Shown here: piece by piece, positions 59,997-64,000 of the stretch
Layout of the letters: each line of letters starts with the position of its first letter
Numbering within the stretch: position 1 is the stretch's first letter
Assembly (NCBI GenBank): GCA_019802505.1
Contig: JAFMOC010000051.1
Location: forward strand, 1,157,501-1,221,500
DNA: 64,000 nt
Direction: 5' to 3'
Origin: Corydoras sp. C115
Lineage: Eukaryota > Chordata > Actinopteri > Siluriformes > Callichthyidae
The notes under the pieces: model-generated
Database searches by the model: none
What the model saw: only the letters and a program-made list of their open reading frames with translations
What the model was told of the DNA's origin: nothing
Position numbers and translations under genes: made by a program

Positions 59997-60297
59997 CCAT
60001 CCATCCGTTATCTTCAGCTTAATCCTCTACTCGGGTCCGGGGTGGGAGTCCCCATGCCCATCCATGGGATTGTTTCGGGCGCTGGGCAGATACACCCAGG
60101 ACAGGGCAACAAGCACCAATCTATCGCTGGGCACACACTCACTCACTGACTCACACAATATATGGGGCAATTTGGAGCATTCAATTTACCATGATCCATG
60201 TTTCTGGACATGGAGACTCCACCCAGATTGGGATTCGAACCGGGAATCCCCAGTGCGGAGAGGCGAACGTGCTAAACACTAAGCCAGTGTGCCGTCC
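59997..60297 (-). mobile_element. SINE-A with internal deletion
   Basis: TSD gtgttgcgttcat at 59984-59996 and 60298-60310. Confidence 0.9.
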
Positions 60298-60314
60298 GTG
60301 TTGCGTTCATATTT

Positions 60315-60869
60315 CTTAAAATTCATTCATTCATTATTTTCCGCTTTATCCTCTTTTAGGGTCGCAGGGGGGGGGGTATCCCATCCAGGGAAGAACGGCT
60401 CCCCAGACACACCCAGGACGGGGCGCCAACCTATCGCTGGGCACACACTCACTCACACAGACACACTCTATATGGGGGGCAATTTGGAGAACTCAATTGA
60501 CTTGACCACAATTGAATTCTCAAAAATTGCCCCATATAGAGTGTGTCTGTGTGAGTGAGTGTGTGCCCAGTGATGGATTGGTGTCCTGTCCTGGGTGTAT
60601 CTGCCCAGCGCCCGAGACGTTCTCCCCTGGATGGGCATGGGGAACCCCCCCCCGCCCCCCGCAAACCTAATAGAGGATAAAGCGGGAGATAATGAATGAA
60701 TGAATTGACTTGATCCATGTTTTTGGACTGTGGGAGGAAACCAGAGAACCCGGAGGAAACCCACACAGACACGGGGAAAACATGGAAACTCCACCCAGAT
60801 GGGGATTCGAACCGGGAATCCCTAGTGCTGAGAGGCGAACGTGCTGACCACTAAGCCACCGTGCCGCCC
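60315..60869 (-). mobile_element. SINE-A at the same target, split by a nested copy
   Basis: TSD gtgttgcgttcatattt at 60298-60314 and 60870-60886; the left one overlaps the right TSD of the preceding SINE. Halves at 60315-60505 and 60703-60869. Confidence 0.9.
60506..60702 (+). mobile_element. SINE-A, 5'-truncated, nested
   Basis: TSD aattgacttga at 60495-60505 and 60703-60713, inside the host SINE. Begins near caattgaattctcaaaaatt. Confidence 0.9.
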
Positions 60870-60886
60870 GTGTTGCGTTCATATTT

Positions 60887-61055
60887 ATTTTAAAATTAAT
60901 TTATTTTATTTAAACGAATTACAGTCGAGACCAATCAGCTCCCACGCGCGTAAACGTCCCCGACGCCCTCCAGATAAACGGTGGGTTCGGTGGACTGTGC
61001 GGCACTAATGAGCGGAAGACGAGAATTAATGAATGAACTAACTAACTAACTAACT

Positions 61056-61089
<34 letters not shown>

Positions 61090-61987
61090 GGCACACACAC
61101 ACGCGCGCGCACACACACACACGCGCGCACACACCTGCTCACGCCGCACCAAGCTGTCGCCATCCTTTGCGCAGAGGCGGAGAGACGCAGAGCGCAAAGT
61201 GAGAAGCAAACCAACCCCTCACATATAGAACCGACTGTAGAACATGTGCGACATGCAGCACAGAACAGCAAAGAACCAAATCAACCCCAGTTTAAATTCA
61301 CTTCACCAGTCTGTCTCATATTTATCGTACACGATGCGGTTAAATACTTTCTATATTATTCTTATAATTTACAGAACATCTTATTTTCGTTATTTTTAAG
61401 TGACGTAATCAAAATGACATTTTACGCGCCCGACAAAATATTTAGCATTTCCTTCATAGTCTAAAAAAATAACACCAACTAACACAACTGTCACTGTCAG
61501 GCGCAATAGAAGTCAAATTCTGACTGCCATGCGTCCATTCACACTTATACAACATAGAGTTAATTAATGGACCTTAATTTAATCATATGTCTTTTTGTGC
61601 ACCACAAAGATGAAATACTTCAGAAGGTAGCATCCCAGTGACATCATCGCAACCTCATATGAAGATTGCTCTATGAGAAAATAAAAGAAAATAATTTTAG
61701 AACATTAACACTGAGAACTGCAATAAAGATTAAGATGCGACATAGAACTCTTCAAAAAGGGTCTATACAGAACCACAAACAGAACATTCTCCATCAAAAG
61801 GAAGGTTACACAGCACTGACAAATGAAGCAAACGGTTCTTTAAAGTATTCATTAAAGTCCAACCATTGTCTTCATACAAGAACCAATTAAAGGACCGCCT
61901 TTTTAAAAGTCTACTGTTACGCTATTGCAGTTTAATTATAGTGTACCGTGATTTAAAATAATGTTATAAATAATAATTAAATTATTA
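60887..61987. other. Intergenic upstream of neurod4
   Basis: Contains the alternating purine-pyrimidine tract listed separately; otherwise AT-rich and unique. Confidence 0.4.
61045..61136. repeat. CA/CG alternating tract
   Basis: About 90 bp of CA and CG dinucleotides with few breaks (includes acgcgcgcgc and acgcgcgc blocks), the kind of sequence that favours Z-DNA. Confidence 0.85.
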
Positions 61988-62121
61988 ATTCATTCATTCA
62001 TTATCTCCCGCTTTATCCTCTATTAGGGTCGCGGTGGGGTTCCCCATGCCCATCCAGGGGAGAACGTCTCGGGCGCTGGGCTGAAAGACCCAGGACAGTG
62101 CGCCAATCCATCGTTGGGCAT
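61988..62121 (-). mobile_element. SINE-A, 5'-truncated
   Basis: Tail and 3' body only. The flanks (aattaaattatt / aattgaattata) may be a decayed TSD. Confidence 0.8.
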
Positions 62122-62421
62122 AATTGAATTATAAACTTTTAAATAAAAATATTTTAACAACTTTCTAAAAAAGGAAACAAAAAAAGTCTTGCAACAAATG
62201 AAACACATCTGTATTAAGAATCCGCATAAATAAACCATTTTAGTTTAGTAAACAAAACTTAATATATACAAAATAAACGAAACGAAATAATTATAATAAT
62301 AGTAGTAATAATAATATAATTATAGTATACCATCATTATTATAAGTATTATTAAAGGGCCTGTATGAAACTATTTTTAATTAATGGTACATTGTTATATA
62401 TCATTAAATAATAATTATGGC

Positions 62422-62425
<4 letters not shown>

Positions 62426-62456
<31 letters not shown>

Positions 62457-62477
62457 GTCATATCTCTGCTGTACATG

Positions 62478-62513
<36 letters not shown>
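62426..62513. repeat. (AAT)n and (CT)n microsatellites before neurod4
   Basis: AAT units at 62426-62456 and CT units at 62481-62514, immediately upstream of the presumed neurod4 promoter. Confidence 0.9.
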
Positions 62514-62515
<2 letters not shown>

Positions 62516-62534
62516 GTCAGTGTATGTGCGGCTT

Positions 62535-62541
62535 CATAAAA
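62535..62541 (+). promoter_or_regulatory. TATA-like box of neurod4
   Basis: cataaaa lies about 25-30 bp before the guessed start of the non-coding exon and just after a CT microsatellite. Weak motif; position is the main support. Confidence 0.3.
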
Positions 62542-62559
62542 CTTGCAGCCACGAGCCCG

Positions 62560-62782
62560 CCACGCGCGTCCGTCCCGTTTGGATGTGGGCGTGGTTAGGG
62601 GCGGAGCTTATGGCTGCACTAGAAAGGTCAGGCCGGAGTCGCCGCTCCGTCAGAAAGCCGCTGAAACGCGCATGGAGACCCCGAGGAGTCTGAGCACCGA
62701 ACTGAGAGTCCGAGCCAAGAAAGCCTGAACACAGCGTTCTCAGCGTCACCTGGATCCTTTAAAGGTTCTGTGTGAGAGTCAG
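62560..62782 (+). other. neurod4: Probable neurod4 non-coding first exon (5' end approximate)
   Basis: Ends in a consensus donor (agtcag|gtaaga, gt at 62783-62784) that pairs with the acceptor at 63537-63539 to make a 757-bp intron. NeuroD genes typically have one non-coding first exon and all coding sequence in the second. The stretch is GC/CpG-rich, with a GC-box-like ggggcgg and a CACCC-like gtgggcgtgg. The left end is a guess. Confidence 0.6.
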
Positions 62783-63539
62783 GTAAGAACTCAGCCCCAC
62801 GCACTGCAGACAGAACACACTGCACATAGAGCAGCTGTTATACTTAGAACTCTTACCATAACGAGCTGGAATTATTTTTATAGAGACAAAATATTTTGTA
62901 GTCTTTTTTGTTAGCTTGAATAACTCAATGGTGCAGGATGATTAAGCTGCTTAATTCTACAAGCCATTTTATAAATGTGAGTTGAGTTGTCTGATTTCTT
63001 GTAAAGTTCAATGCTTTAGTTCAAATGTATTTCCAAAAAACAAATTTAATAGATAGGAAAAGCCATTTTATGATTTCAAAATCATTATGTAACACCGAGG
63101 CCATTTCATACGGCGAGGAGTGACATCTGAAGCACTAAATGACCTAAATGTTGGAATTAGATTTTGGTTTGTGTTTGTCGCTCAGTCTCAGATACATCTG
63201 AGTTTTATTTATTAAAGCTACAGACCCAAATGAATGTCATTTTCAGTCTGTACTTCAGTGAAACTCTAATGAAGAAAGACACAGATTTAAAACGTACAAT
63301 CGTAGGAGCTTTTGGCAGTGAATTAAAATGAATGAATGCAGGAATAGCATCAGGGTGGACGAGTCCGGAATGCTGCATGGTGCTGATAAGAGCTGTCCAC
63401 ACGCTAGTGCTGAAATGAAATGCAGTTAAATGCCAAAATAAGGATTTCTTACCATTTTATCAAACCTTCGACTGACCCTATATAACCAACAATATGTTTA
63501 ATTCTGGGTAAATTAAACGAAACGATGTTATGTCCTCAG
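62783..63539 (+). other. neurod4: neurod4 intron 1
   Basis: 757 bp between the inferred donor and acceptor; AT-rich and repeat-free, with a CAGCTG E-box near its start (62832-62837). No ORF of note. Confidence 0.5.
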
Positions 63540-63545
63540 ATCACG

Positions 63546-64000
63546 ATGATGACCAAACCATATGGGAAGCCTGGAAATATGACCGAGCTGGTCAGCACCC
63601 TGGGATGGATTGAGGAAGACCTGAGCTCCCAAGATGGAGAGCACACACTGGATCCAGCCGACCACTACAGTCTAAACCGAAGGATGCACCGCGGGCCAGT
63701 GGATCTTGGAAGCGAGGACATGGAGGAGGAAGAAGAAGAAGAGGAGGAAGAGTGTGCCATGGATGGCGAGAAGGCACCAAAGCGTAGAGGCCCCAAGAAG
63801 AAGAAGATGACAAAAGCCAGACTGGAGCGTTTCCGTGCCCGTCGTGTCAAAGCAAATGCCAGGGAGCGCACACGCATGCACGGACTGAACGACGCCTTGG
63901 ATAACCTGCGGAGAGTCATGCCCTGTTACTCCAAGACACAAAAGCTGTCCAAGATCGAGACGCTGCGGCTGGCCCGCAACTACATATGGGCGCTGTCTGA
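63546..64000 (+). CDS. neurod4: neurod4, NeuroD-family bHLH transcription factor (5' part, cut by window end)
   Basis: First 151 codons of a nuclear neurogenic factor that pairs with E-proteins and binds E-boxes. Two ATGs in a row start the frame at 63546; the exon opens 6 bp earlier after the acceptor tgtcctcag. Visible features: an N-terminal part with MTELVSTLGWIEEDLSSQ, like the MGELVNT-SWMDKGLGSQ region of NEUROD4 rather than NEUROD1/2/6; ten Glu in a row (60-69); the NeuroD nuclear-localisation/basic segment KRRGPKKKKMTKARLERFRA (79-98); basic region RRVKANARERTRMHGLN; helix 1, loop and helix 2 to YIWALS. The single-coding-exon layout is usual for NeuroD genes. The C-terminal activation domain lies outside the window. 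Confidence 0.95.
   Translation, partial: MMTKPYGKPGNMTELVSTLGWIEEDLSSQDGEHTLDPADHYSLNRRMHRGPVDLGSEDMEEEEEEEEEECAMDGEKAPKRRGPKKKKMTKARLERFRARRVKANARERTRMHGLNDALDNLRRVMPCYSKTQKLSKIETLRLARNYIWALS

Noticed and set aside
714..60882. Dozens of recurring 60-110 codon ORFs with shared segments such as FSPCPRGFPPGSPVSSHSPK
   Set aside because: All fall within SINE-A copies on either strand; SINEs are non-coding and the frames differ among copies.
1..64000. Endogenous retrovirus or other viral sequence
   Set aside because: No LTR pairs, gag, pol or env-like frames were recognised; the only reverse-transcriptase-related remains are LINE ORF2 C-termini.

Overview
This is vertebrate, almost certainly teleost, nuclear DNA. 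It has interrupted genes with GT-AG introns, a vertebrate gene set, and many tRNA-derived SINEs, L2-type LINE ends, Tc1-like remnants and CA/TA microsatellites. Nothing bacterial, viral or plasmid-like was seen. I cannot fix the species; a SINE-rich bony fish is the best description.

Three protein genes can be supported. (1) c1ql4-like, + strand: coding exon 1 at 11841-12380 and coding exon 2 at 25054-25233 are joined across a 12.7-kb intron. They encode a complete 239-residue secreted C1q-like synaptic/adhesion ligand. (2) A myosin essential light chain gene of the myl6/myl6b group, - strand, runs from about 46.18 kb down to 35.93 kb. Four shared exons (40326-40469, 39897-40070, 39626-39703, 36241-36269) can be joined to either of two 5' exon pairs: 1a (45964-46134) + 2a (43025-43052), giving 207 aa, or 1b (43729-43731, the start codon only) + 2b (43246-43273), giving 151 aa. 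The genomic order 1a-1b-2b-2a is the interleaved arrangement known from MYL1 (LC1f/LC3f). Mammals make the equivalent long and short proteins from two separate neighbouring genes, MYL6B and MYL6. (3) neurod4, + strand: a probable non-coding first exon ends at 62782, and the coding exon starts at 63546 and runs off the window inside the bHLH domain. From memory, the three human orthologues all lie in 12q13, so the linkage looks like conserved synteny.

Most of the rest is repeats. One tRNA-derived SINE family (SINE-A here, about 345 bp, A and B boxes in the head, GAAT/GGAT tail) accounts for about 50 copies or fragments, roughly a fifth of the window. Many have clear 10-18 bp target-site duplications (TSDs), several lie inside older copies of the same family, and two pairs reused the same target site. 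A second SINE (SINE-B) shares its 3' tail with a LINE fragment at 31.1-31.6 kb, the likely source of its retrotransposition machinery. There is also an L2-like LINE 3' end (0.47-1.78 kb), a TIR element (38.4-38.95 kb), an 855-bp minisatellite of 8-bp units (49.38-50.23 kb), and a 130-bp-unit tandem array (50.69-51.97 kb) split by a SINE.

Layout: 0-9 kb repeats; 9.6-26.4 kb c1ql4 with its large SINE-filled intron; 26.5-35.9 kb SINE-dense intergenic DNA; 35.9-46.2 kb myl6; 46.2-52.3 kb repeats and tandem arrays; 52.3-58.5 kb and 59.4-62 kb mostly unique intergenic DNA that may hold regulatory elements; 62.5-64 kb the 5' part of neurod4. The three genes do not form a pathway: they are a neuronal secreted ligand, a myosin subunit and a neurogenic transcription factor.
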